Source of the DNA: JAVJSD01 sp040219575
GTDB taxonomy: Bacteria > Planctomycetota > Planctomycetia > Pirellulales > Pirellulaceae
Assembly (NCBI GenBank): GCA_040219575.1
Contig: JAVJSD010000144.1
Location: 1 to 64,000 of the forward strand
Direction of reading: 5' to 3'
Length of the DNA stretch: 64,000 nt
The translations under genes were made by a program, and so were the position numbers. Under the pieces are notes generated by a model. The model did not search any database, had not been told where the DNA came from, and saw only the letters and a list, made by a program, of their open reading frames with translations. This document shows, piece after piece, positions 9,406-18,011 of the stretch; position 1 is the stretch's first letter, and each line of letters opens with the position of its first letter.

Positions 9406-10332
9406 GTGCCTGAAACATGCCTTTTATTCAACGCGGCGGCTGGTTCGGCGGCCGCCGCCGAGCCCCTCGTCCGCGAGTTTCTCCAGCGTAACGACGTCGA
9501 GTTTCACGCGACCAGCGGGCCGGGGGATATCCCCAAGTTCACGCACTCGGCCGTGGAACGCGGACTGCGGCGACTGATTGTCGCGGGGGGCGACGGAACG
9601 ATCACCAAGGTGATCACGTCGCTGGCGCCCGACTTCGGTCAAGTGGAGTTGGCGATTGTGCCGCTAGGCACGGGCAACGACTTCGCCCGGTCGCTGTCGA
9701 TCGACGCGGCCGACATTGCATCGGCGCTGGAAAACGCGACTTTCGGCGCGGCCCGGCCGGTCGATCTGGTCCGCATCACCGACGAGGCCGGCACGGGGTA
9801 CCTGATCAACGCCGCCTCGGGCGGAGTGGCCGGGAAAGTCGCGGCGGAAGTCGATTCTGACGACAAGCAGGTGCTGGGGCCGTTCGCTTACTGGTTGGCC
9901 GCCGTCAACGAACTCACCGACCTGCAGGAGTATCGTGTGTCGCTCGACCTCGACGACGAACACGTCCAGCTCGACGTGTACGGGATGTATTTCGCCAACG
10001 GGCGTTACGTGGGGGGCGGTTTCACGGTCGCCCCCGACGCGCTGCTGGACGACGGACTGCTCGACATCACCACCATCCCCGCCATGCCGCCGGTGGAGTT
10101 GCTGGCCGCGGGAATGAGTTTCGCGCTGGGTTGGGACGACGGCCGGGCTCGGCTGCGGACCTTCCGAACGCGGCGCGTTCACTTTCTGGCCGAACCCGAT
10201 ATGCACTTCAGCGTCGACGGCGAGCCGACCCGCGCCATCGAGGCTTCGCTGGAAGTGCTGCCGGGCGCCGCCCGGATCGTGCCGGGGCCAGCGGCGGAGG
10301 CGTTTTCAAGCGACGCGTCAAACCGATCCTGA
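9406..10332 (+). CDS. Diacylglycerol-kinase-family lipid kinase
   Basis: The 308-residue product belongs to the YegS/DagK lipid kinase family. It has LLFNAAAGS near the N-terminus, the nucleotide-binding GGDGT block, PLGTGNDFARS, and a C-terminal VDGEP segment typical of the family. It would phosphorylate a lipid such as diacylglycerol or phosphatidylglycerol at the inner membrane. I chose the GTG at 9406 because it gives the usual family length; the longer in-frame extension to 9211 overlaps the divergent gene. Its 3' end overlaps the convergent CDP-alcohol phosphatidyltransferase gene by 15 bp. Confidence 0.88.
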   Translation: MPETCLLFNAAAGSAAAAEPLVREFLQRNDVEFHATSGPGDIPKFTHSAVERGLRRLIVAGGDGTITKVITSLAPDFGQVELAIVPLGTGNDFARSLSIDAADIASALENATFGAARPVDLVRITDEAGTGYLINAASGGVAGKVAAEVDSDDKQVLGPFAYWLAAVNELTDLQEYRVSLDLDDEHVQLDVYGMYFANGRYVGGGFTVAPDALLDDGLLDITTIPAMPPVELLAAGMSFALGWDDGRARLRTFRTRRVHFLAEPDMHFSVDGEPTRAIEASLEVLPGAARIVPGPAAEAFSSDASNRS

Positions 10333-10980
10333 ATCAGCGGCCGCATCCGCTTGTTCCGCGCGGCGAATCCGCAGCGCCGCGCGCAGGGAAGGAACGTCGG
10401 CGCGGGGATGCGGCAAGACGAGCGTGATGCCGACGGCCTCCAGATTGCCCAGCGTCACCGTGGCCATCGCCGCGCGAAACAGCCAGGGATCGACATCGAC
10501 GATCACCAGCACCGATCCGAAGATCACCAGGTAGGAGGAGAGTTTCGCGATCCGCGTATGATAGCTCGGCGGCCGTCGAAAGCGGACCAGCGACGTCAGG
10601 CTCGAGATCAGATAGCTCAGCGCCGGCGCCGCGGCCCACGGCCAATTGGCCATCAGGAACTCGTGCTTGAGCATCACGCCGCCGATCAGCAGGCAGGCGA
10701 ACAGCGTGACGTCGGCCGCCGTGTCGAGTCGGGCGCCGTACGTGCTGTGTTGATTGAGCCACCGCGCCAGTCGTCCGTCGATCCAATCGGTCGCGATCAG
10801 CGTGACCAGCAGCACCACGAAAGCCGACGGCTGATCCCACCACGCCAATGCCAACAGCACGGGACTGCCCAGCAAACGCACGAGACAGAGACCGTTGGGA
10901 ATCGTCCAAAAGCGATCCGCCATCGCGTTCGAATCACGGTTGCTCCGCGCCGAATGGGTCGGCTTTTTGTTGGTTCGCAT
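10318..10980 (-). CDS. CDP-alcohol phosphatidyltransferase
   Basis: The 220-residue membrane protein carries the family signature D-x2-DG-x2-AR-x8-G-x3-D-x3-D, visible as DWIDGRLAR followed by GARLDTAAD. It has about five to six hydrophobic segments. The enzyme transfers a phosphatidyl group from CDP-diacylglycerol to an alcohol such as glycerol-3-phosphate, inositol or serine. The acceptor is not decidable here, and pgsA is one option. It lies downstream of the CdsA gene on the same strand, separated by a REPIN-like element, so CdsA may supply its substrate. Confidence 0.85.
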   Translation of the reverse strand: MRTNKKPTHSARSNRDSNAMADRFWTIPNGLCLVRLLGSPVLLALAWWDQPSAFVVLLVTLIATDWIDGRLARWLNQHSTYGARLDTAADVTLFACLLIGGVMLKHEFLMANWPWAAAPALSYLISSLTSLVRFRRPPSYHTRIAKLSSYLVIFGSVLVIVDVDPWLFRAAMATVTLGNLEAVGITLVLPHPRADVPSLRAALRIRRAEQADAAADSGSV

Positions 10981-11016
10981 GGATGCCTTCGTGCTGTGTC
11001 GAACGTAGCAATTGGG

Positions 11017-11089
11017 GTAGCAGAAGTCGTGAGACTTCTGGAAGCTCAGACGTCGTCACGAACTGCTGAACTCTCACGAGTTCAGCTAC
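11017..11089. repeat. REPIN-like doublet 2 (GTGA loop type)
   Basis: Left arm GTAG-CAGAAGTC-GTGA-GACTTCTG. The right arm on the opposite strand is GTAG-CTGAACTC-GTGA-GAGTTCAG. The two stems differ at positions 2 and 6, and both differences are matched on the pairing side, so each hairpin stays perfect. It lies between cdsA and the phosphatidyltransferase gene. Confidence 0.8.
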
Positions 11090-11143
11090 TCGAAGATCAA
11101 GCCGTCACAAAGCACTCCCCAAGAATCAAGTCCTGCCGGAGCC

Positions 11144-12127
11144 CTAGATATGGCCGTACAACGCATTGACATAGTAGAAGAACAACGGCGCGGCGAACGT
11201 CAGGCTGTCGAGGCGGTCGAGCACGCCGCCCTGGGTCGGCAGCAGGTTGCCGCTGTCCTTGACGCCGAGATCGCGCTTCATGGCGGAGATGTTCAAGTCG
11301 CCGGCGAACCCTCCCAGACCGATCACGAGCCCTGCCGCCGCCGCCGGCAAATAGGGAATCGCCAGCGGGCCGAACTGCTCGCGGTTGAGTGGTTCGGCCA
11401 GCGGCGTCAGGACAGGCGCCAACAGCACCGCCAGGACGACGGTGGTCGCGACGCCCAGCAGCAGTCCCTCCCAAGTCTTGCCCGGCGAGATGCGCGGCGT
11501 CACTCGATGACGGCCGAGGGCGCGGCCCCACAGCGCCTGCGCGATGTCGTTGAGTTGCGTGAGCAACAACAGGTAGATAAACCAACCCGCGCCGCCGCAG
11601 TCGGGATTGGCCGCCTCGGGCAACGTCCACAGGAAGGCGGCGTGCGAGAGCCCCACGACGGTCAGCATGACGGCCCACAGCAGGCTGCCGACGACTTCGA
11701 GGTATCCGCTTGTGCGGCCGGACGCCGTCATCCACACGGAACCGGCCACGACGGTGAGCAGGGGCGTCGTCAGGCAGGCGATCCTCCAACCGCCTGCCAC
11801 AAACAGGCCGAAGTGCAGCGCCCCAATCGCGTAAGCGAGATAACGTGAACCGCCGTACTGAAATCGGGAGTTGGTGAGCCCGAGGTATTCACGCAGCGCC
11901 AGCCAACTGGCCAGTGCGGTTAGTGCCGTGGCGCCGCTGGAGCCCGCCGACACCGCCAGCAGCATCAATCCGACGAGCACCCACCAGACAATAATGCTGC
12001 CGAGCCGCGCCTTCGCCTCGCTGGTCTGCGCGCGGCGGGCGTCGACGAACCGAATCACCCCGGCCGCCATCAGGACAGCCATGGCGGTCATCAGCACGTA
12101 GGCGGCATTGGTTGGCAGAGAGAGCAT
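11144..12127 (-). CDS. cdsA: Phosphatidate cytidylyltransferase (CdsA)
   Basis: The 327-residue polytopic membrane protein makes CDP-diacylglycerol from phosphatidate and CTP. The C-terminus holds the CdsA signature SAMKRDLGVKDSG followed by GGVLDRLDS. The usual His of the HGG part is Gln (TQGGVLDRLD). About eight hydrophobic segments precede it. I chose the ATG at 12127 (MLSLPTNAAY) because it starts directly before the first membrane helix. With the nearby phosphatidyltransferase and lipid kinase it forms a phospholipid locus. Confidence 0.88.
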   Translation of the reverse strand: MLSLPTNAAYVLMTAMAVLMAAGVIRFVDARRAQTSEAKARLGSIIVWWVLVGLMLLAVSAGSSGATALTALASWLALREYLGLTNSRFQYGGSRYLAYAIGALHFGLFVAGGWRIACLTTPLLTVVAGSVWMTASGRTSGYLEVVGSLLWAVMLTVVGLSHAAFLWTLPEAANPDCGGAGWFIYLLLLTQLNDIAQALWGRALGRHRVTPRISPGKTWEGLLLGVATTVVLAVLLAPVLTPLAEPLNREQFGPLAIPYLPAAAAGLVIGLGGFAGDLNISAMKRDLGVKDSGNLLPTQGGVLDRLDSLTFAAPLFFYYVNALYGHI

Positions 12128-12495
12128 CCATCCTATTGTTGCACGCAATTGACGAGCGAATCGCCCGGCCCGAGAAGACCATGATGGGCGAAAGTGCGGT
12201 CGGCCGTCCACCTGACGGCGGCAACTTTCGGGGGAACGCCGCCATGGCCGAGAGGTTTCGGTCGCCTTTCGCCTGACGCGTCGGCGGTTCTGCGAAGTCG
12301 CCGCCGCGCGTCAAACCGCCGTCTGCGGGGACGTCCTCTTCCCGGCGAAGGCCGGTGCATTGGGACGGCTTGATTTTAGGGCGGCCGAACTCGTGAGAGT
12401 TCGTGAGAGCCCGGGACTTCGCTACGACGATTGAACTTCCAGAAGTCTCACGACTTCTGCTACTCCCACTGCTAATTCTTCGTCGTCATGCGGCG
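12128..12495. other. Intergenic stretch with REPIN-like element
   Basis: About 370 bp between two minus-strand genes. Apart from the doublet at 12381-12463 there are short GC-rich palindromes. I see no gene, and no convincing terminator or promoter. Confidence 0.5.
12381..12463. repeat. REPIN-like doublet 3 (GTGA loop type, left arm decayed)
   Basis: The left arm keeps GAACTC-GTGA-GAGTTC, but its GTAG head has become GCGG. The right arm read on the other strand is GTAG-CAGAAGTC-GTGA-GACTTCTG. As in doublet 2, the arms share the loop but use different stems. Confidence 0.7.
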
Positions 12496-13206
12496 CTAGT
12501 CCAGGAATTGCTCGTAGACCTGCAGTTTCGTCATCTGCCTGACCAATTCCGCCAGCGATTCGACTTCCATCTTGGTCATGATATTTCGCCGCCGCTGCTC
12601 GATGGTCCGCACGCTGACATCCAGGGCGCGGGCGATCATCTTGTTGAGATTCCCCTCGAGCACGTGGTCCAGCACGTCGCGTTCCGACGGCGTCAGCCGT
12701 GATAGCCGCTCCAGGATGTCGTCGCGTTCGCGCCGCGCTTGCCGTATGCGCTGGACGCCGGCCTTCTCGTTCTCGGCCGCCTCGAGGCTGCTTCGCAGCA
12801 ACTCCTCCCAGCGGGAATGCTCCCATTCCGCGCAGGAGGACGGAGCGGCGAACTGCGACGGCTGCAGAAGACGGGCGGTGTGCGCGGCGCCCCGCGACAG
12901 CAGCACGGCCATCGGAATGCAGTTTGTCGCCGGAGTTGCCCGTTGGATCGGGTGGACTCCGTCGGCCCCCGGTTCGGCGGAACCTCGCACCGGTTCGCTG
13001 TGACTGTCGGCGCCGGCGTCTGAATCGTCAACTGAATCGTCAGCAAAGGCCAGAACGCAAGCCTGTTCGTCGGGGCGACTTACTTCGACAAACTCCCGAG
13101 TCGAGGCGAAGGCGCTGCAGTGCACATGCATTGTTTCGGCAATCGAACGCACCGTTTGTCGAACCTGCGGATCCGGATGGATCACGTAGACTCTGGCGGA
13201 AGGCAT
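12496..13206 (-). CDS. FixJ/NarL-like regulator with degenerate receiver
   Basis: The 236-residue product has a C-terminal LuxR-type helix-turn-helix (LTPSERDVLDHVLEGNLNK, then VRTIEQRRRNI) closely matching the neighbouring FixJ-type protein. The N-terminus starts like a receiver (ARVYVIHPDPQVR), but the acidic pair is reduced to HPD. The expected phospho-acceptor region reads CVLAFADDSVDDS and then runs into a low-complexity linker, so the CLVxDVRMPG core and the rest of the receiver are missing. It is unlikely to be phosphorylated in the normal way. It is probably the last gene of the sensor/FixJ operon. The ATG at 13206 was preferred because upstream residues are not receiver-like. Confidence 0.8.
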   Translation of the reverse strand: MPSARVYVIHPDPQVRQTVRSIAETMHVHCSAFASTREFVEVSRPDEQACVLAFADDSVDDSDAGADSHSEPVRGSAEPGADGVHPIQRATPATNCIPMAVLLSRGAAHTARLLQPSQFAAPSSCAEWEHSRWEELLRSSLEAAENEKAGVQRIRQARRERDDILERLSRLTPSERDVLDHVLEGNLNKMIARALDVSVRTIEQRRRNIMTKMEVESLAELVRQMTKLQVYEQFLD

Positions 13207-13341
13207 TATCTCAAGGTCCTCAACCGGGGGAGAAGGTGATTCTCCCCACATTGTCGGCAGGACCAGCAATACCCCAATAGAGCGATTCCCGCAGCGAAAC
13301 TGCGGGTCCCCGCATGTCGCGCTGGAAACGAAGCGAAGGCG

Positions 13342-13959
13342 TCAATCCGGGTCGGCTTCCGACTCCATCACCAGTCGCACCAGTTCGGCGACGGACTCGG
13401 CGCCGAACTTGCGAAAAATGTTGTGCCGGCGGTTTTCGATCGTGCGAATGCTGACATCCAGTTCGCGGGCGATCACCTTGTTCAACTTGCCGGCCACCAT
13501 CCGATCGAGGACCTCGCGCTCCTGTTGGGTTAGGGAGTCCAGGCGGTCGCGGATTTGTCGGCGGCGGTGGGCGGCGGCGCGTTGCCGCTCGTCTTGATCC
13601 AGCGCCTCGCGGATGGCGTCCCACAGATCGTTGTCGTTGCAGGGCTTTTCCAACAGCGTCACGGCCCCGTTGCGCATGGCGCGGACGGTCAGCGGGGTGT
13701 TGGCGTGCGCCGTGATCACCACCACCGGCAAGTCGATCTTGCTGGCGGCCAATCGCTCCTGCAACTCGATTCCGCTCATGCCCAGCATGCGGACGTCGGT
13801 CACCAGGCATCCTGGCCGTCCGGGATGGTAACTCTCCAGGAACTCCTCGGCCGAAGCATAGACCGTCGCGGCGACGCCCATCGATTCGACCAGTGCGCAG
13901 ACCGAGTTCCTCGCCAATTCGTGGTCATCGACCACGTGAACCGTTGCGTTTGGATCCAT
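13342..13959 (-). CDS. FixJ-family response regulator
   Basis: The 205-residue product is a complete response regulator. The receiver shows DD at 11-12, phospho-acceptor Asp55 in CLVTDVRMLGMSG, Thr83 and Lys105 in LLEKP. The LuxR-type DNA-binding domain at about 140-195 contains LTQQEREVLDRM and RTIENRRHNIF. It most likely receives phosphate from the hybrid kinase encoded immediately upstream, because the start codon lies inside the 3' end of that gene (35-bp overlap), which implies translational coupling. Target promoters are not evident. Confidence 0.92.
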   Translation of the reverse strand: MDPNATVHVVDDHELARNSVCALVESMGVAATVYASAEEFLESYHPGRPGCLVTDVRMLGMSGIELQERLAASKIDLPVVVITAHANTPLTVRAMRNGAVTLLEKPCNDNDLWDAIREALDQDERQRAAAHRRRQIRDRLDSLTQQEREVLDRMVAGKLNKVIARELDVSIRTIENRRHNIFRKFGAESVAELVRLVMESEADPD

Positions 13960-15496
13960 TGGAGCGCACCTCCCGAACCAGTGGAAGCGTGAAGATGAAC
14001 GTGGCCCCTCCGTCTGCGTTGTTCCGGGCTTTGATGGTTCCTCCCAGGGCGTCGACGATGGAGCGGCTGACGGCCAATCCCATGCCCATTCCCGTCGGTT
14101 TGGTCGTCACGAACGCGTTGAAGAGCGATTCCGAATCCTCGGGGATTCCGACTCCCCGATCCATGACCAGCACTTCAGCATAATGATCGACAATCCTGGT
14201 CGCCACCCGTACGACGCGCAATTCGCCTTGGGCGTCGTCCTGTTCGAACGATTCGCAAGCGTTCCGCAGCAGATTGACCATCACTTGTTGCAGTTGGATC
14301 GGATCGGCCAGCACCTTGGGCGAGGCGTCGCACAGTTCGCGCTCGAAGACCACCTGTTGTTGCTGCGCGTTGTACGACAACAACTCGATCGACTGCTCGA
14401 TCGTCTCGTTGAGGTCGACCGCCGCCCGCTGATCGTCGACGCGGCGCGTGAACTCCCGCAGCCGCTTGATGATTTCGCTGGCGCGGGAGGCGGCCGATTG
14501 AATGCCTTCGCACCAGTCTTTCAACTTGTCGACCGGGATGGATTGATTCTCGGCGGCCAACGCGCGCGAACAGGCCCAGGCGTAGTTCGCGATGGCGTAA
14601 AGCGGCTGGTTCACTTCGTGGGCGATGCCCGCCAGCAACTCCTCCATGGTGTTCAAACGCGAGACGTGGGCCAACTGAAGCTCGCGCTCTCGCAATTGCT
14701 CGACCGCTTCCTTCCGCTGAGTAACGTCCTCCAACACTCCGCCCACGCGAAAGGGAGTCCCCGATTTGTCGCACACGGAAAACAGAATCGCCCGCGTCCA
14801 ACGCAGGCTGCCGTCGGGCTGTTGAATGCGGAACTCGAGCTCCGAAGGCCGCGAACTGCAGTCGGCGACCCGTCGGCGGAGCGTCTCAACAACCTGAGCC
14901 CGGTCGTCCGGATAGACGGCCCGCAGCAAGGTCCGCGGGTTTTCGTACAGGGAGTCGAAACACCGCCCGGTGATTTTTTCGTAGGCGGGGCTGGCGTACA
15001 GCACGTGGCGAAGGTCGGCGCTGATCAAGCCGAATACCTGTTGGCTGTTCTCGGCCATCTGGCGAAAGCGTTCTTCGCTCTCGCGCAGCGCGGCCTGCGC
15101 CCGGTCGCGGTCGAGGAGCAACCGCCATTGCCGCAGGGCGCGCCGGGCGATGTGCACGATCTCGTCGTAGGCCGACTCCGACTTGACCACATAGTCGATG
15201 GCGCCGCCCTGGATGGCCTCGACCGCCACGCGCTCGTCGCCCTGGCTGGTCATGACCACCACCGGCGGCCCCTCGTCGGTCGCGCTGAACAACTCCGTGC
15301 CGCGGCCGTCGGGCAACAGCAGATCCGTGATCACCAGAGTCGGCGAACGCTCGCGGATCAACCGCCGGGCATCGGCCAATGTGGGGGCGACGAGCAATTC
15401 GAAGCGCTGCTGCTCGGCCGCGAACGCACGCTGCGCGAGGATCACTTGCCCCGGTTCAGGTTCCACCAGCAAGACTCGAAACTTGTTGAACGACAC
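13925..15496 (-). CDS. Hybrid sensor histidine kinase (receiver-PAS-HisKA-HATPase)
   Basis: The 523-residue soluble kinase has an N-terminal receiver (about 5-125, Asp58 in ITDLLLPDG), a coiled connector, a PAS domain with PAC segment (about 150-270, SLRWTRAILF and GVLEDVTQRKEA), and a FixL-like kinase core. The phospho-acceptor is His293 in AHEVNQPLYAIANYA, and the ATPase lobe shows the N-box, DRGVGIP and GMGMGLAVSRSI. There is no membrane segment, so it senses something in the cytoplasm; PAS-bound haem or flavin is possible but not shown. It starts with GTG at 15496. It heads an operon with two downstream regulators. Having the receiver at the N-terminus suggests input from another kinase. 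Confidence 0.92.
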   Translation of the reverse strand: MSFNKFRVLLVEPEPGQVILAQRAFAAEQQRFELLVAPTLADARRLIRERSPTLVITDLLLPDGRGTELFSATDEGPPVVVMTSQGDERVAVEAIQGGAIDYVVKSESAYDEIVHIARRALRQWRLLLDRDRAQAALRESEERFRQMAENSQQVFGLISADLRHVLYASPAYEKITGRCFDSLYENPRTLLRAVYPDDRAQVVETLRRRVADCSSRPSELEFRIQQPDGSLRWTRAILFSVCDKSGTPFRVGGVLEDVTQRKEAVEQLRERELQLAHVSRLNTMEELLAGIAHEVNQPLYAIANYAWACSRALAAENQSIPVDKLKDWCEGIQSAASRASEIIKRLREFTRRVDDQRAAVDLNETIEQSIELLSYNAQQQQVVFERELCDASPKVLADPIQLQQVMVNLLRNACESFEQDDAQGELRVVRVATRIVDHYAEVLVMDRGVGIPEDSESLFNAFVTTKPTGMGMGLAVSRSIVDALGGTIKARNNADGGATFIFTLPLVREVRSNGSKRNGSRGR

Positions 15497-16373
15497 GCAA
15501 CGCCCTCTTGTTGAATGGGGCTCAACGCCTGTTCACCGGTTGGAGCGACACCAACCAACCGCTCTTCGTTCCGCAGCGCGCGAGGGCGTTCAACTCCAAC
15601 GACTCGACCAAGAAGTCAGCCGCTTGCGACGGATGGCGCGCCTTGGTCGATGTGGCCCGCCCAGTTCGTGAACGCCTTGACCGGAATTTCCAAAGGAGGA
15701 AACGAATATCCTAGCAAGTTCCCATCGAGCCGCACGATGTTTGGGCCGTGGGCTAGTTTGAACGACACGTAAGGCCACAACGGCGCGAGGTCACAATGGC
15801 ACGCGTTGAGCAGTGGGATGCTTCTTGAGGAAAGGCCTTCGGTGACTGGAGGGCCGTTCACGGCCCTTTTCCGCCTGCGGCGGAAAAGGCGATAAACCGC
15901 CTTCGCTGCGGCCCGATTCACGCGGCGGTCGCCTGACTGGCCCAGCGACGCTATCTCCAGGGCAGGACCGAACGAGTCACTGAAACTGGCCCACTGCCGA
16001 TGTTTGGGCCCCGGCCGACGTTCGGCGACATGCGGCCGCTGGCCGGTGTCGATTCTTCGCGCATCGACCACAACGATCTGAACCGGAATCAGTCGTCCCC
16101 GGCGGCCCGTCGCCTCAAAGAGCGCAAGATGGGGCTTCTAAGGAAAATGGAAGAGGCTGGCTCCGCCAGGTCTTCTGCATTTCCAGGTTGGGCTTCTCGC
16201 TCATCTGTCTTGCCCCCGGGCGAGGTTCTCCTTAATATTCGCCCCTCTTCGACCACTTTTCAATCTGCGATCGAGGCGCATTCGAACGCGCAGCGGGTGA
16301 CTGGCGTCCTGCGGCATCCGCTCTGCCAGCGATCGACGTTCGTCTCCTGCTTTTCCGAACCTTGGCGGCGAAG
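15497..16373. other. Long gene-free stretch with a TIR element
   Basis: About 880 bp upstream of both the kinase operon and the lipoprotein gene. It holds the TIR element at 15735-16010. Open frames on both strands are short and low-complexity, and none has a recognisable domain. Promoters for both flanking transcripts should lie here, but I could not pick convincing boxes. Confidence 0.55.
15735..16010. repeat. TIR element flanked by a 13-bp direct repeat (MITE-like)
   Basis: CGATGTTTGGGCC occurs at 15735-15747 and again, same orientation, at 15998-16010. Just inside lie imperfect inverted ends, GTGGGCTAGTTTGAA (15748-15762) and CTGAAACTGGCCCAC (15980-15994). The interior contains two perfect hairpins back to back, at 15849-15866 and 15866-15886. 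A second copy of the GTGGGCTAGTTTGAA end occurs near 41565. No coding sequence is present. Confidence 0.6.
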
Positions 16374-18011
16374 ATGTCAGCCCTGCGACACAATCCGAAC
16401 AGCTACCGCCTTCTGCCGGCGGCGTGGCTTTGCTGCGCCTGCGCGGCGCTGGCCTCGGGCTGCACCTCGACGATGCTCAGTCGGTCCCTGCTCGACCCTC
16501 GCGACACGCAAAACGTGAAGGACGCCCCCCGGGAGGACGAAAGCTCTTCATCGGCGGCATCCGCGGCGAGACACGAGACGGAGCCGGGCGACGAGCATAC
16601 AGCCGACGAACCAACAGCCGACGAAACAGCCAGCGACGACAACGATTCCACGCACGACGCCGACGAGGCGGATGCCGACGCCGTGAAGAAAGCCTTCCTG
16701 GCGGCGGTTCAGGAGTACGCCGAAAAGGTCGATCGGTACCGTCCCGAGCAGCGCGAATCGGAGCCGTCCGCCCGGGCGACTTCAACCGCTTCCGAAAACG
16801 CGTCCTATCCGGAAACCGACTATCCGCCGTACCACACGGCAAGCGCGTCGCGCGGCGCCTCCTACGACCGCCAACTGCGAGAAGCCGACCGCCAACTGCG
16901 CGATGGCGACCGCCAACTGCGAGAAGGCGACCGCCGCGGCGAATACCAGACGATGCGCTCCTTGACCGGCTACGCGGAGAGGCCGCCCTACAACCACATG
17001 CGTGAAGGCGGTTCCCAGGCGCCGACGGAAGTCGTCGATCCTCGGATTATTGGACGCTCGTCCCCAGCTGGCTTGAATCGTCTCGACGTGGCAACCGCTG
17101 GCTACGACGGCCGCGACGCATACACCTTGCGTGAAGCGGAGCAATTGGGTTCCTCGACGGCGCACAGCGCGGGCGCTCCCAAGAACGATCTCCGTGAGGA
17201 GCAACTTGAGGCGAGTTCGCGCTCACCACGCGTAGAGCCGACGGAGCAGAGCGACGTCGGGGGCGATCCCGAGCCGAAGCAGCCGCAAAGCTTTCAGCAA
17301 GCGGTCGACGACGCCATTCGCCTGTTGCGCGAAGACTTGCGAGCGCCGGCCGACGAAGAGAGTCCTGATTTTCGAGTGCGGCGCGAGATCGCCTTGCGGC
17401 TGCTGCGGATGACGTCGCTGCGGGAGGCGGACCGCGAGCAGGCGGCGGCGGCGATTCACGACGTGAGCGCCGATGAAGCGGAGTTCTGGCAGAACGTGCT
17501 GTACGCCATCAAGGAATTTCAAACCGTCGAGAACGGCGCGCTGCTCAACCACCGTTCGACCGCGGCGCTGGCGTCGCTGCGCCGCGCGGAGTCGGCGCTC
17601 AGCAACCTCGGCATGCTCGAAGTGCGCAACCTGAAGTTGTGCTCGGAAGTTCGCAGCTTCGGACGTTACGAAGAGTTTCCCGAGGCGCAGTTCCTGCCCG
17701 GGCAGGAGGTGATCGTCTACGCCGAAGTCTACAACTTCGCGACGGAGGCGAAGCACAGCGGTTACGAGACCGCGCTGAAGAGTTCGTACGAGATGTACGA
17801 CTCCCAGGGAGTCTTGGTCGACGGCAACAAGTACAACGTCGAGCGGGAACTGTGCGCAAGCCGGCGGCGCGACTTCTATTTCCCGCACAAGATCCGCCTG
17901 CCGGTTGAATTGCGTCCCGGCAGATACACGCTTACACTGACCATCAAGGACGAACTGGCCAACAAGTTCGATCAGCAGAGCATCGGCTTCACGATCTCCA
18001 GCAACCGATGA
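16374..18011 (+). CDS. Lipoprotein with acidic linker and heptad-like repeats
   Basis: The 545-residue product has a lipoprotein signal ending LASGC (Cys30). A very acidic low-complexity linker follows, then a tandem seven-residue repeat near 165-190 (DRQLREA/DRQLRDG/DRQLREG, repeated at DNA level around 16870-16935). A predicted globular part spans about 300-545. Its last 150 residues look beta-rich, with GQEVIVYAEVYNF and an RPGRYTLTLTIKDEL strand pair like Ig-type or lipoprotein domains. It probably sits on a membrane. I do not recognise the family. The stop codon overlaps the start of the sarcosine oxidase gene (ATGA), so the two are cotranslated. Confidence 0.75.
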   Translation: MSALRHNPNSYRLLPAAWLCCACAALASGCTSTMLSRSLLDPRDTQNVKDAPREDESSSSAASAARHETEPGDEHTADEPTADETASDDNDSTHDADEADADAVKKAFLAAVQEYAEKVDRYRPEQRESEPSARATSTASENASYPETDYPPYHTASASRGASYDRQLREADRQLRDGDRQLREGDRRGEYQTMRSLTGYAERPPYNHMREGGSQAPTEVVDPRIIGRSSPAGLNRLDVATAGYDGRDAYTLREAEQLGSSTAHSAGAPKNDLREEQLEASSRSPRVEPTEQSDVGGDPEPKQPQSFQQAVDDAIRLLREDLRAPADEESPDFRVRREIALRLLRMTSLREADREQAAAAIHDVSADEAEFWQNVLYAIKEFQTVENGALLNHRSTAALASLRRAESALSNLGMLEVRNLKLCSEVRSFGRYEEFPEAQFLPGQEVIVYAEVYNFATEAKHSGYETALKSSYEMYDSQGVLVDGNKYNVERELCASRRRDFYFPHKIRLPVELRPGRYTLTLTIKDELANKFDQQSIGFTISSNR

